From NCBI GenBank assembly GCA_964244695.1, contig CAXTJZ010000064.1, positions 1-16,786 on the forward strand: 16,786 nucleotides of DNA, given 5' to 3'. Under the pieces are notes generated by a model, which was not told the origin of the DNA, ran no database searches, and worked only from the letters and a program-made list of their open reading frames with translations. A program made the position numbers and the translations under genes. Positions 6,636-13,752 of the stretch are shown one piece after another. Position 1 is the first letter of the stretch, and every line of letters starts with the position of its first letter. This DNA is from BOG-908 sp964244695. GTDB lineage: Bacteria; Pseudomonadota; Alphaproteobacteria; Acetobacterales; Acetobacteraceae.

Positions 6636-7466
6636 GTGCTGACCGCCCGCGCCCGCCTCGCCGGCGTGGCGGGCTGGCCGGTCAGCCACTCGCGCTCCCC
6701 GCTGCTGCACAATCACTGGCTGGCGCAGCACGGCCTGGACGGCGCCTACGTTCCCTTGCCTGTGCGGCCCGAGGATTTCGCCCGTGCGATGGCCGGGCTG
6801 CGCGCGGCAGGATTTGCAGGCCTGAACATCACCGTGCCGCACAAGGAAGCAGCGTTCGCGCTCTGCGACACGGTCGAGGACAGCGCCCGCCAGGCTGGCG
6901 CCGTGAATACTGTAATATTCGCCGATGGTAGCGTGCGGGGCCTGAACACGGATGGTGCGGGCTTCCTGGCGAACCTGGCGGCCCATGGCGTGGCTGGCTC
7001 CGGCCCGGCGCTGCTTCTGGGTGCGGGCGGCGCCGCGCGCGCCGTGGCGGCGGCGCTGCTGTCGGCCGGGGCGCAGGTCAGCGTCGCGAACCGCTCGCCG
7101 GAGCGCGCGGAGGTGCTGCGGGAGCATCTGCCGGGGCTGCGGGTGGTGGACTGGGCCAGGCGGGATGGCGCGCTGGCGGACCACGCGCTGCTGGTGAACA
7201 CCACCTCGCTCGGCATGATCGGCCAGCCGGCGCTGGAGTTGTCGCTGGCCCGCGCGCCGCCCGATCTTGCGGTGGCCGACATCGTCTATGTGCCGCTGGA
7301 GACCGCGCTGCTGGCGGCCGCGCGCGCGCGCGGCCTGCGCACGGTGCCCGGCCTGGGCATGCTGCTGCATCAGGCAGTGCCCGGCTTCGCCGCGTGGTTC
7401 GGCGTCACGCCAACCGTGGACCAGGCCTGCCACGACCTGCTGGCCGCGGACATCCCGCCGCGATGA
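6636..7466 (+). CDS. aroE: shikimate dehydrogenase (NADP+)
   Basis: Reduces 3-dehydroshikimate to shikimate with NADPH in the aromatic amino acid pathway. Visible signatures, numbered from the GTG at 6636, are SHSRSP (S17 and S19, substrate binding), NITVPHK with catalytic K70, GAVNT with N91, NTDG with D106, the nucleotide-binding GAGGAAR (130-136) and the NADP-selecting NRSPER (152-157). Length 276 is normal. The start is uncertain: the frame is open from a TTG at 6627 inside arm B of R5, and GTG at 6636 gives an N-terminus (LTARARLAGV) more like the family. An AGGA at 6619-6622, inside the repeat, is the only ribosome-binding-like sequence. The stop overlaps coaE by ATGA. Confidence 0.94.
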   Translation: MLTARARLAGVAGWPVSHSRSPLLHNHWLAQHGLDGAYVPLPVRPEDFARAMAGLRAAGFAGLNITVPHKEAAFALCDTVEDSARQAGAVNTVIFADGSVRGLNTDGAGFLANLAAHGVAGSGPALLLGAGGAARAVAAALLSAGAQVSVANRSPERAEVLREHLPGLRVVDWARRDGALADHALLVNTTSLGMIGQPALELSLARAPPDLAVADIVYVPLETALLAAARARGLRTVPGLGMLLHQAVPGFAAWFGVTPTVDQACHDLLAADIPPR

Positions 7467-8065
7467 TCGTGGTGGGCCTGACAGGCGGCATAGGCATGGG
7501 CAAATCCACCGCCGCCCAAGCCCTGCGGCTGGCCGGCGTTCTGGTGTTCGACGCGGACGCCGCCGTGCACCGCCTGCAGGCGCCGGGTGGCCGCGCGTTG
7601 CCGGCGATCGCCGCCGCGTTTCCCGGCACGGTGCAGGGCGGCGTGCTGGACCGCGCCGCATTGCGCGCTGCCGTATTGGCGGACCGAAATCGGCTGCGGG
7701 TGCTGGAGGCCATCATCCATCCGATGGTGCAGGCCGAGCAGCGCCGCTTCCTGTCGCGCGCCCGTGGCGCCGGCCGCCGCATGGCGGTGCTGGACATTCC
7801 GCTGCTGTTCGAGACCGGCGGGGCCGCGCGGGTGGACAAGGTGATGGTGGTCTCCGCCCCGCTTGCCATCCAGACGGCCCGCGTGCGCCGGCGCCGCCGG
7901 ATGTCGGATGACGAGATCGCGCGGGTGATCGCGTTGCAGATGCCTGACGCGGAGAAGCGGCGGCGGGCGGATGTGGTGGTGCGCACGGGCCTGTCGCGAT
8001 TCCACGCGACGCGCACTATCCGGCGATGGTTGGCGAAAAGGAGAAAGGAAGGCCTTTCTTTTTGA
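7463..8065 (+). CDS. coaE: dephospho-CoA kinase
   Basis: Phosphorylates the 3'-OH of dephospho-CoA, the last step of coenzyme A synthesis. The P-loop GGIGMGKST is at residues 8-16, followed by DADAAVH (about 31-37), where the family has DAD. Later come HPMV and DIPLLFE, the latter being the conserved region near residue 112. The ATG overlaps the aroE stop by four bases (ATGA), so the two are coupled. The common alphaproteobacterial order aroE-coaE-dnaQ is not followed here: repeat R6 comes next. The last residues, KEGLSF, and the TGA are read from the type A arm of R6. The 200-residue length is ordinary, so the tail replaces little. Confidence 0.95.
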   Translation: MIVVGLTGGIGMGKSTAAQALRLAGVLVFDADAAVHRLQAPGGRALPAIAAAFPGTVQGGVLDRAALRAAVLADRNRLRVLEAIIHPMVQAEQRRFLSRARGAGRRMAVLDIPLLFETGGAARVDKVMVVSAPLAIQTARVRRRRRMSDDEIARVIALQMPDAEKRRRADVVVRTGLSRFHATRTIRRWLAKRRKEGLSF

Positions 8066-8193
8066 AAGAAAGCAGAAAAACTCTATCGCCTTTGCTGCCG
8101 CACAGCTCCGGTGTTTTTACGAGATACCCGGCTGCTGCCGATGCGGGGCAGTAAAACTTTTTCGGTATTTTTCGACAAAGGACTGCTTGCTTC
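8046..8193 (+). repeat. composite two-hairpin repeat R6 (diverged copy)
   Basis: Left arm A has AGGAAGGC followed by a perfect 8-bp stem CTTTCTTT/AAAGAAAG (8054-8072) around TTG. Right arm B is decayed (TTTTTCGGTATTTTTCGACAAAGGACTGCTTGC). The core right end (ACCCGGCTGCTGCCGATGCGGGG) aligns by eye with the R5 core. The copy lies between the convergent coaE and HEAAH-protein genes, with arm A in the end of coaE. Its left stem differs from other copies at paired positions yet still pairs fully. Confidence 0.82.
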
Positions 8194-8273
8194 GATCCAC
8201 CCGTGAGGCAGGCTGAGGTATCCTGGGTCTGATCGCGTAACGGGCTGCCGCTTTGCCCTGGCGTCTTTGCCGT

Positions 8274-9437
8274 TCAGCTCCCCAGCACAGGGCTGCTCCT
8301 TATGTCCGGCGAGCCCTGCTGCTTGTGGGCCCAGATCCAGGCGAGTTGCATCACGTCGGCAAACATGCCGGCAGGCAGCGCGAACTGCCCGCGGAAGCTG
8401 CTCCACAGCGTCGTGCCGTCCTCAGGCGCGTAACGGTCGACCGGATATCCAAGCTTGTTCCTGATGCTCCGCTTGATCTCGCCCAGCGCCGTCCAGGTTG
8501 CGTCAGTCGCAAAACCGCCGAGCGCGTCTTCCACGCCGGCTTTTTCCATCAGGCGATTCGCGTTCCGCATGTCGCTCCTGTTCGCGATGACGTCGTAGAG
8601 GTCCAGGCCGTAACGCACGTAGAGGTCGGCGCGCGTGCTGATGTCGTCCGGCCTGGACGCGTCGACCAGATGCCCCATGCCGCGGCTGTAGAGGACGCCC
8701 GGGCTGGACAGCACGCGATGCGCATAGCTGTCGCCAAACGGATGCAGCCCCACCCCGAACGCCAATGAATCCAGCGAAGCGTCCGCCAGCACGCCTGTCC
8801 GGTACTTCGTCTCGTTTTCCGCATTGCCGCCGGTCAGGCAGTGCAGGCCTTCCTGGACCGTGTAGTCCGCATCCATCTGCCGGCTTTTCAGCGAGCCGGC
8901 GGTGATAGCCGGAACAACGGCCAGCCGCCCGCCTGCGAACGTCGCGTCGAACTCCCGCACCAGGTCCGGCATCTGCGCGTAGAAGGCCTGCCGGCCGGCA
9001 AGGCTTTTCTCCACGCCGGCCGCCAGCATGACGAACAGCACGGTGTAGTAGTGGCCGGCCACGCCCCATGCGCGCGGCACGCCGCCGCGATCGGCCAGCC
9101 GGCAATCCGCACGCACGCCTGCCAGCATTGCGCGCGCGGCATCATCCGCCTCCGCTTCCAGCGCGCCCGCAGAGCCCGCGGCGCCCACGCCCGCTTGCGC
9201 GCGCCGCCGCTGCACCACATGCGCTGCCTCGTGGGCAAGAACCGCCAGCCGAAGCAGCGGGGGCAGCCCCGGCAACACGAACACCTCCTCGCCGGCCGAG
9301 GAGCCCAGCACCGGCCGCCGGCGTGGGAAATGCGGCCGCCGTACCAGGCGCACACCGCCGAGGTCCTGGCCGAGGCAGCTCTCGAGCCTTCCCCTGTCCT
9401 CGCGGTCGAGCACGCTGGAGAATGGGCCTGTCGTCAT
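8274..9437 (-). CDS. DUF4157-like (HEAAH) domain protein with histidine-rich C-terminal domain
   Basis: A 387-residue protein with two parts. Residues about 10-110 resemble the DUF4157 (eCIS core) metallopeptidase domain: VLAHEAAHVVQ has zinc-binding H69, E70 and H73, and LEAEADDAA (E94/E96) gives the usual third ligand region. Residues about 125-385 form an unrecognised domain with GHYYTV (H129), EGLHCLTGG (H199) and FGVGLHPFGDSYAHR (H232, D236, H240). These resemble metal sites in zinc phospholipase C/nuclease-like helical proteins. No signal peptide is seen. ATG at 9435-9437 is preferred because GAGGAG lies four bases upstream; an ATG at 9449 is possible. DUF4157 often marks effectors of contractile injection or other export systems, but no such genes are in the window. 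GC content looks slightly lower than in neighbouring genes. Confidence 0.75.
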   Translation of the reverse strand: MTTGPFSSVLDREDRGRLESCLGQDLGGVRLVRRPHFPRRRPVLGSSAGEEVFVLPGLPPLLRLAVLAHEAAHVVQRRRAQAGVGAAGSAGALEAEADDAARAMLAGVRADCRLADRGGVPRAWGVAGHYYTVLFVMLAAGVEKSLAGRQAFYAQMPDLVREFDATFAGGRLAVVPAITAGSLKSRQMDADYTVQEGLHCLTGGNAENETKYRTGVLADASLDSLAFGVGLHPFGDSYAHRVLSSPGVLYSRGMGHLVDASRPDDISTRADLYVRYGLDLYDVIANRSDMRNANRLMEKAGVEDALGGFATDATWTALGEIKRSIRNKLGYPVDRYAPEDGTTLWSSFRGQFALPAGMFADVMQLAWIWAHKQQGSPDIRSSPVLGS

Positions 9438-9702
9438 CCGGCTCCTCATGCATTATCGGCGTGTCGGGGAACATGACGCTACCGCAGCAATCGCGCCAGG
9501 CCAACGGGGCCTCGACATCCCTGTTCAACCAGGCTGTCAGCCGAGAAAGAAGCCATCGCTATCGCGTTCTGGCGGCATACGCCGCCACCTTGAACAATCG
9601 CTTACATGCAGTTTAGCCCAGCCTGCTGCATCCGATATCCGCGCCGGCGCGTCACCAGAGCTTCTGTCCGACCGGGCGGGTCGTTGATGCAGCGGGCGCT
9701 GT
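9438..9702. other. intergenic region with GC-rich hairpin, probable leader of the HEAAH gene
   Basis: About 265 bases between two minus-strand genes. This is the only long intergenic space without the AT-rich repeat. It holds a perfect 7-bp inverted repeat, TGGCGGC/GCCGCCA, around ATAC (9570-9587) and a short CAGC/GCTG stem (9690-9701) right after the bpt stop. Neither is followed by a T-run in the minus direction, so they are weak terminator candidates. GATAAT on the minus strand (9452-9457) resembles a -10 box, but no matching -35 is clear. Confidence 0.4.
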
Positions 9703-10482
9703 TTAAGCCGTTTCGGGAACCAGCAACGTCCCCGACCGGGCGCCGCACATGCCCAGATCGGCATCCGTAAGCAAGCGCCAGGATCCGCCGGCCAGTATCT
9801 CGCACGGGCGGAAGCGTATCTTATAGGCCATCTTGCGGCTCTCCGGCACCCAATAGCCGAGATACACATACGGCAGGCCGAGCGCGCGGGCCCGTTCCAC
9901 CAGCCACAGGATGGCGTAGGTGCCCAGGGAGCGTTTGGTCAGTTCCGGCGCGAAGAAGCTGTAGACGGCGGACAGGCCATCGCCCAGCCGGTCCGCCAGG
10001 CAGGCGCCCACCAGGCGGTCGTCGACGTCGCGGAACTCGACCACCATCGTCTCGATCGGGGTGTCCTCGACCATCGCGCGATAATCGTAGAAACTCATCG
10101 TGGCCATGTCGCCGTCGCTGTGGCGGGCCTGCTGGTAGCGCTGGAACAGGGCGAACTGTTCGGCGGTGGCACGCGCCGGCACCTCGAAACCTTCGGTGCC
10201 CTCGTTAGCGCGGGCGACCCGGCGCAGGCCGCGGTCCGCCTCGAAACGGCGCGTGTCTATGCGTATCGGCACGCAGGCGGAGCAGTTCGGGCAGACGGGG
10301 GCGTAGGCGATGTTGTGGCTGCGTCGGAAACCGGCGCGGGAGAGACGGTCGTGTAACGAGTCGGCGTCGGGGCCGGTGATCTCGGTCACCACCTTGCGTT
10401 CCGTCCGGCCCTGCACGTAGGGGCAGGGCAGCGGCGCGGTGGTGTCGAAAAACTGAGGTCTGCGCGGCGGCTTGTAGGTCAT
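9703..10482 (-). CDS. bpt: aspartate/glutamate leucyltransferase (arginyltransferase family, Bpt)
   Basis: Transfers leucine from Leu-tRNA to N-terminal Asp or Glu of proteins, marking them for ClpS/ClpAP in the N-degron pathway. The ATE N-terminal domain is clear: PCPYVQGRTERKVVTEI with C20, then CPNCSACVPIRI with C64, C67 and C70. The central FYDYRAMVEDTP and the C-terminal region YLGYWVPESRKMAYKIRFRP fit the GNAT-like catalytic half. Length 259 is normal. The ATG at 10480-10482 is chosen because the upstream in-frame codons have no family character. Bacterial members are mostly Bpt (leucyl transfer to acidic residues); arginyl transfer is less likely. The gene is followed by a 265-base space before the HEAAH-domain gene. 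Confidence 0.93.
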   Translation of the reverse strand: MTYKPPRRPQFFDTTAPLPCPYVQGRTERKVVTEITGPDADSLHDRLSRAGFRRSHNIAYAPVCPNCSACVPIRIDTRRFEADRGLRRVARANEGTEGFEVPARATAEQFALFQRYQQARHSDGDMATMSFYDYRAMVEDTPIETMVVEFRDVDDRLVGACLADRLGDGLSAVYSFFAPELTKRSLGTYAILWLVERARALGLPYVYLGYWVPESRKMAYKIRFRPCEILAGGSWRLLTDADLGMCGARSGTLLVPETA

Positions 10483-10516
10483 CTGGGGACAGTGTGCAGC
10501 GTTGCAGTCCTGTAGG

Positions 10517-10668
10517 GCAAGCAAGGAAGAAGGGGCCGCGCCCACGAAAAGAAAAGGGGGGCTGCCTTCTCACACCCGGGCATTTCAAACAGGCACCCGC
10601 AAACCGCGGATGCGAGTTGGCAAAAGTTTTTTAGTCCTTTTTTTTAAAAGAGGACTGCTTGCGTTCTT
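10517..10668 (+). repeat. composite two-hairpin repeat R7 (left arm decayed)
   Basis: Outer ends GCAAGCA (10517-10523) and TGCTTGC (10656-10662) are a perfect inverted repeat. Right arm B is recognisable: CAAAAGTTTTTTAGTCC, T-run, then AAAAGAGGAC. The core end (GGCACCCGCAAACCGCGGATGCGAG) resembles those of R5 and R6. The left arm is decayed to a purine-rich stretch (GAAAAGAAAAGGGGGG), but its distance from the right arm equals that of full copies. It lies between the bpt start and the penicillin acylase stop, with arm B on the 3' side of the acylase gene, opposite to the usual arrangement. Confidence 0.72.
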
Positions 10669-10671
10669 CGC

Positions 10672-12969
10672 TTACGGCTCCAGCCGCAACGTCGCGGTAA
10701 CCTGCGCAGGCACGGCTGGAATGGTGATCGACTCGCCCCTGGCCCAGAGCGGCATCAAGTCGAAGGCATGTCCGCTCAGCAGGTTGCCCGACTGGCCGGG
10801 GGTGACGACGAACCTGCTGCGCTCCAAATCGGCGATGTCGTAGATGCCACGATAGGCGGCGCCGTGGCGGGCGGTGAAGTCGCCGAGTTCGCCGCTGCCG
10901 CCGCGGAACAGCGTGCTGTCGTCGCCGTCCACCGACACGCGGCGGCTGGCCAGCCCGCCTATCACGGGCAGCGCGCCCAGAAGCGGGTGGGCGAAGACGG
11001 CCTGGTGCGCTTCGCCCCAGCGCCACGCCTTGGGATCGTCGCCGTATCTGGTGGCGAGTTGCGCTACCGAATCGTGCAGCGCGGTGCTCATCGCCGGCCG
11101 GCAATCGCCGTTGCACCATACGGCGCCGGCGGGCGTGATCAGCCAGTCCAGGAAGCTGCCCCAGTGGCCGAGATCGTCTTCATCCACGTGGTTGGCTGCG
11201 ATGACATGGGCGACGAAAAGCTGCACGGCCGCGTTGAAGATCAGCGGCTCCGGCCTGTCTTGGCCCATTGCGCCGTCCCAGTTGGCCAGCAGGCCTTGTG
11301 CGGCGCCCGCCGCTCCTTGCTGGCGCGGCAGCGCGTTGAGGTAAGGCAGCACGTCATGTGCCAGCACGCTGACGTCGTCGCGCTGCATGGAAGCGAAATC
11401 CTCGGCGGAGAAAACGTCCTTGGCGCCCAGCCGCTCGTGGATGCGGCGCGCGCGTATCGGCATCGGGAAATCGCGGCCGAGGAACGGCAGGAAGCTTGGC
11501 GGCTCGGTGCGCTCGTTGGCGTTCTCCACCGAGCCGCTCGCGGGGTTGACGAAATGCGGCAGCGAGGCGCCGCCGGAGAAGCCCAGCCAGTCATGCGCGC
11601 CGTCATCGCCGGCCACCGGCGCGCTGCCGTCGCCGGCGCGGCGCACCGGCACCTGGCCGGTGGTGAACAGGGCGATGCCGTCCGGCCCGGCCACGGTCAG
11701 GTTCTGCATCGGCGCCGTCATCAGGCCGGCGGCGCGTCCTGCGTCCGCCACGCTGGCCGCGTGGTTCAGCGCGAACAGGCCGGGTGCGGGGCTGCCGAGC
11801 TGGAACTGCGCCATCTCCACGGCCATCACGGGCTCCGACTTCGCCCCGTCCGGACCGTCATCGCTGATCACCGGACCGTGGCGCGTGCTGCGCACCTTCA
11901 CGTGCACGTCCGCCGCGCCGCGGACATGGATCACCTCGTCACGCGTGGCGAAGGCCATCGGCCCGTCCGGCGTGGCGTAGCGGCCATCCGGCAGCACGCG
12001 CTCGATGAACACGTCCTGCGTGTCGATGCCGGTGGTGGTGAAGCTCCAGCCGATATGCGCGTTGCGGCCGATCACCAGGAACGGCACGCCCGGCGCCGTG
12101 GCGCCGACAAGCACGCCACCCGGGGTTTCGATACGCGCCAGATACCAAAGCGCGGGGAAGCCGAACTGCAGATGCGGGTCGCCCGCCATCAAGGCCGACC
12201 CGGTCACCGAGCGTTTGCCATCAACCGCCCAGGCGTTGGAAGCCTCGTCGGGCAGCGTGAAGGGCTGCGGGAATGCGGGCAGGCGTTCCAGCAAGCCCTG
12301 CTTGACGGCCGCGGGTGCTGCGGGCGGCCCGGAACTGTCCGGCGCCGCCGTGGCGTCCGTGGACGGCCACAGCTCGCCTATGCGCGCCGCCGGGATGTGT
12401 CCCGCCATCGCCGCGCGCGACAGCTCCGTGCGGTAGTTGTCCGCCAGCCATAGCGAGACGGTCTCGCTCCACAACAGGCAATCCGACGGCTTCCACTTCT
12501 CCGGCGCGCCAAGGGCCAGGAACTCCGGCGCCGCCATCCGGCCGCGCTCGGAAATCCAGGCGTTCACGCCGCGCGTGTAGGCAACGAGCACCGCCTTCAG
12601 CTCCGGCGCCAGGCTTGCGTAGGATTGCTCCGCGTGCTGCCGCTCGCCGAAGATGCGCGCCATGCGGTCCACCCGCACCGCGCGTGCCCCGGCAATCTCC
12701 GCCAGGCGGCCGGACGCCGCGCGCCGCGTCAGCTCCATCTGAAACATCCTGTCGCGCGCATGAAGATAGCCGAGTGCGGCGGCCGCATCAGGTTCGTTGG
12801 CGGCGTGTATGCGCGGGATGCCGTAATGGTCCAGCGTTACGTCCACCGGCGCGGACAGGCCGGCGATGTGCAGCGTGGCGTTGGCTGGCGGAAGGGTCTG
12901 CCACAGGGTAAAGGCGGCGGCGGCGACCAGCAGGACCAGGACTAGCGCTGCGGCTCTTAGGAACTTCAT
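10672..12969 (-). CDS. penicillin acylase family protein (S45 Ntn-hydrolase)
   Basis: A 765-residue precursor of the S45 family, which splits amide bonds of penicillins, acyl-homoserine lactones or related compounds. Residues 1-25 form a signal peptide or anchor (MKFLRAAALVLVLLVAAAAF), so it acts in the periplasm. The alpha-chain region has LDHYGIPRIHA (46-56) and GYLHARDRMFQMEL (67-80). The nucleophile is S244 in SNAWAVDG, which becomes the N-terminus of the beta chain after self-cleavage. GDPHLQFGFPALWY (263-276) follows as in the family. Near the C-terminus, FRGGSGELGDF and TPGQSGNLLSGH are also typical. The substrate cannot be decided; acyl-homoserine lactone degradation is one possibility. 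The TAA lies four bases beyond repeat R7, and R8 lies upstream of the start. Confidence 0.92.
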   Translation of the reverse strand: MKFLRAAALVLVLLVAAAAFTLWQTLPPANATLHIAGLSAPVDVTLDHYGIPRIHAANEPDAAAALGYLHARDRMFQMELTRRAASGRLAEIAGARAVRVDRMARIFGERQHAEQSYASLAPELKAVLVAYTRGVNAWISERGRMAAPEFLALGAPEKWKPSDCLLWSETVSLWLADNYRTELSRAAMAGHIPAARIGELWPSTDATAAPDSSGPPAAPAAVKQGLLERLPAFPQPFTLPDEASNAWAVDGKRSVTGSALMAGDPHLQFGFPALWYLARIETPGGVLVGATAPGVPFLVIGRNAHIGWSFTTTGIDTQDVFIERVLPDGRYATPDGPMAFATRDEVIHVRGAADVHVKVRSTRHGPVISDDGPDGAKSEPVMAVEMAQFQLGSPAPGLFALNHAASVADAGRAAGLMTAPMQNLTVAGPDGIALFTTGQVPVRRAGDGSAPVAGDDGAHDWLGFSGGASLPHFVNPASGSVENANERTEPPSFLPFLGRDFPMPIRARRIHERLGAKDVFSAEDFASMQRDDVSVLAHDVLPYLNALPRQQGAAGAAQGLLANWDGAMGQDRPEPLIFNAAVQLFVAHVIAANHVDEDDLGHWGSFLDWLITPAGAVWCNGDCRPAMSTALHDSVAQLATRYGDDPKAWRWGEAHQAVFAHPLLGALPVIGGLASRRVSVDGDDSTLFRGGSGELGDFTARHGAAYRGIYDIADLERSRFVVTPGQSGNLLSGHAFDLMPLWARGESITIPAVPAQVTATLRLEP

Positions 12970-12984
12970 CTTTGGTGTCCGGGT

Positions 12985-13036
12985 AGGAAGGAAGAAAGCA
13001 CTTCTTTTTTGAAAAAAAGAAGCAAAAAACTTTTGA
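12985..13036 (+). repeat. AT-rich hairpin repeat R8 (single arm)
   Basis: GGAAGGAAGAAAGCA is followed by a stem CTTCTTTTTT paired with AAAAAAAGAAG (13001-13022) and CAAAAAACTTTTG. The outer flank is like type B (AAGCA) but the stem is like type A. Core-like sequence ACTCCGTTGTTGCGCG follows on the right, similar to the start of the R9 core. No second arm is seen before the GNAT stop at 13100, so this copy appears truncated. Confidence 0.8.
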
Positions 13037-13099
13037 CTCCGTTGTTGCGCGTTGCTGACGCAGGCGGCTTACACGGACAGACATCGCGCTGACACCAGC

Positions 13100-13621
13100 C
13101 TATCCGCCGCGCTGCGACCAGACCATTGCAATCGTGGGAAATGTGGTCTTGCCGCCGATGCTGAGGTCTATCCGTTCGACGATACGGAACCCCAGCGCGG
13201 TGTAGAAGGGGGCGGCGCCCAGGCTTGAATAGCACCTGAACGTCCGGACGCCTGCCGCAAGCGCCTCCTGCCTGCAGCGCGCAAAGATGCCGGCGGCCAA
13301 ACCCCGTCTGATCCAGTCGACATGCGTGCCGAAATGACGGACATGGGCAACCTCATCCTCGATCCTGTTCGTGCCCGGCTCTGCGCGTGTCCACCCCCCG
13401 CAGGCGACGATTCGGCCGCCCGGCGCTACCTGGACGTAATACGTTCCCGATGCGAGCAGTCCGGGGTTCGCCGTCGTCATGGAAGGCAAGGCGACCGCCA
13501 GGACCGCCGGATCATAGTCGGGCGCCAGCAGCGCGGGATAGGCGCTGGCCAGGACGGCGGTGACAGCGTCGGTGTCCGCCAGCCGTGCAACTCTGAGTTC
13601 GATGTGTTTTTCGTTCATCAT
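13100..13621 (-). CDS. GNAT family N-acetyltransferase
   Basis: A protein of about 173 residues with the GNAT fold, which transfers an acetyl group from acetyl-CoA to an unknown amine. Visible elements are the N-terminal strand IELRVARLADTDAVTAVL, the central YYVQVAPGGRIVACGGW strand, the acetyl-CoA loop VDWIRRGLAAGIFARC (an RxxGxA pattern with a following helix) and the terminal GAAPFYTALGFRIVERI segment. The start is one of two adjacent ATG codons (13619-13621 or 13616-13618). A TTG further upstream falls in repeat R9 and is unlikely. The gene stands alone between R8 and R9, and no neighbour hints at its substrate. Confidence 0.85.
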   Translation of the reverse strand: MMNEKHIELRVARLADTDAVTAVLASAYPALLAPDYDPAVLAVALPSMTTANPGLLASGTYYVQVAPGGRIVACGGWTRAEPGTNRIEDEVAHVRHFGTHVDWIRRGLAAGIFARCRQEALAAGVRTFRCYSSLGAAPFYTALGFRIVERIDLSIGGKTTFPTIAMVWSQRGG

Positions 13622-13752
13622 AGGCAAGCAGTTCTTTTTTGAAAAAAAAGAACCAAAAAACTTTTGACTCCGCTGTCGCGCCGGGTGGAAAGGTCCGCGA
13701 CAGCGCCAGTAAAAGCTTTTTGCTTCTTTTTCTCGAAAAAGAAGGCCTTTCT
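13622..13752 (+). repeat. composite two-hairpin repeat R9 (arm B left, arm A right)
   Basis: Left arm B: GGCAAGCA, then a stem GTTCTTTTTT/AAAAGAAC (13631-13653) and CAAAAAACTTTTG. Right arm A: AAAAGCTTTTTG, then CTTCTTTTTCTC/GAAAAAGAAG, then GGCCTTTC. The core is a perfect 10-bp inverted repeat, CGCTGTCGCG (13671-13680) and CGCGACAGCG (13696-13705), with a 15-base loop. The right half matches R2 closely. The element fills the whole space between the GNAT start and the thrS stop. Confidence 0.9.

Noticed and set aside
9450..9702. tRNA or small protein gene in the intergenic region
   Set aside because: No cloverleaf or conserved TΨC-like sequence was found, and the short frames have no ribosome site or family character.
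10768..12453. 561-codon plus-strand open frame opposite the penicillin acylase gene
   Set aside because: Antisense shadow in GC-rich DNA. It has no family motifs, while the minus frame has a complete S45 signature.
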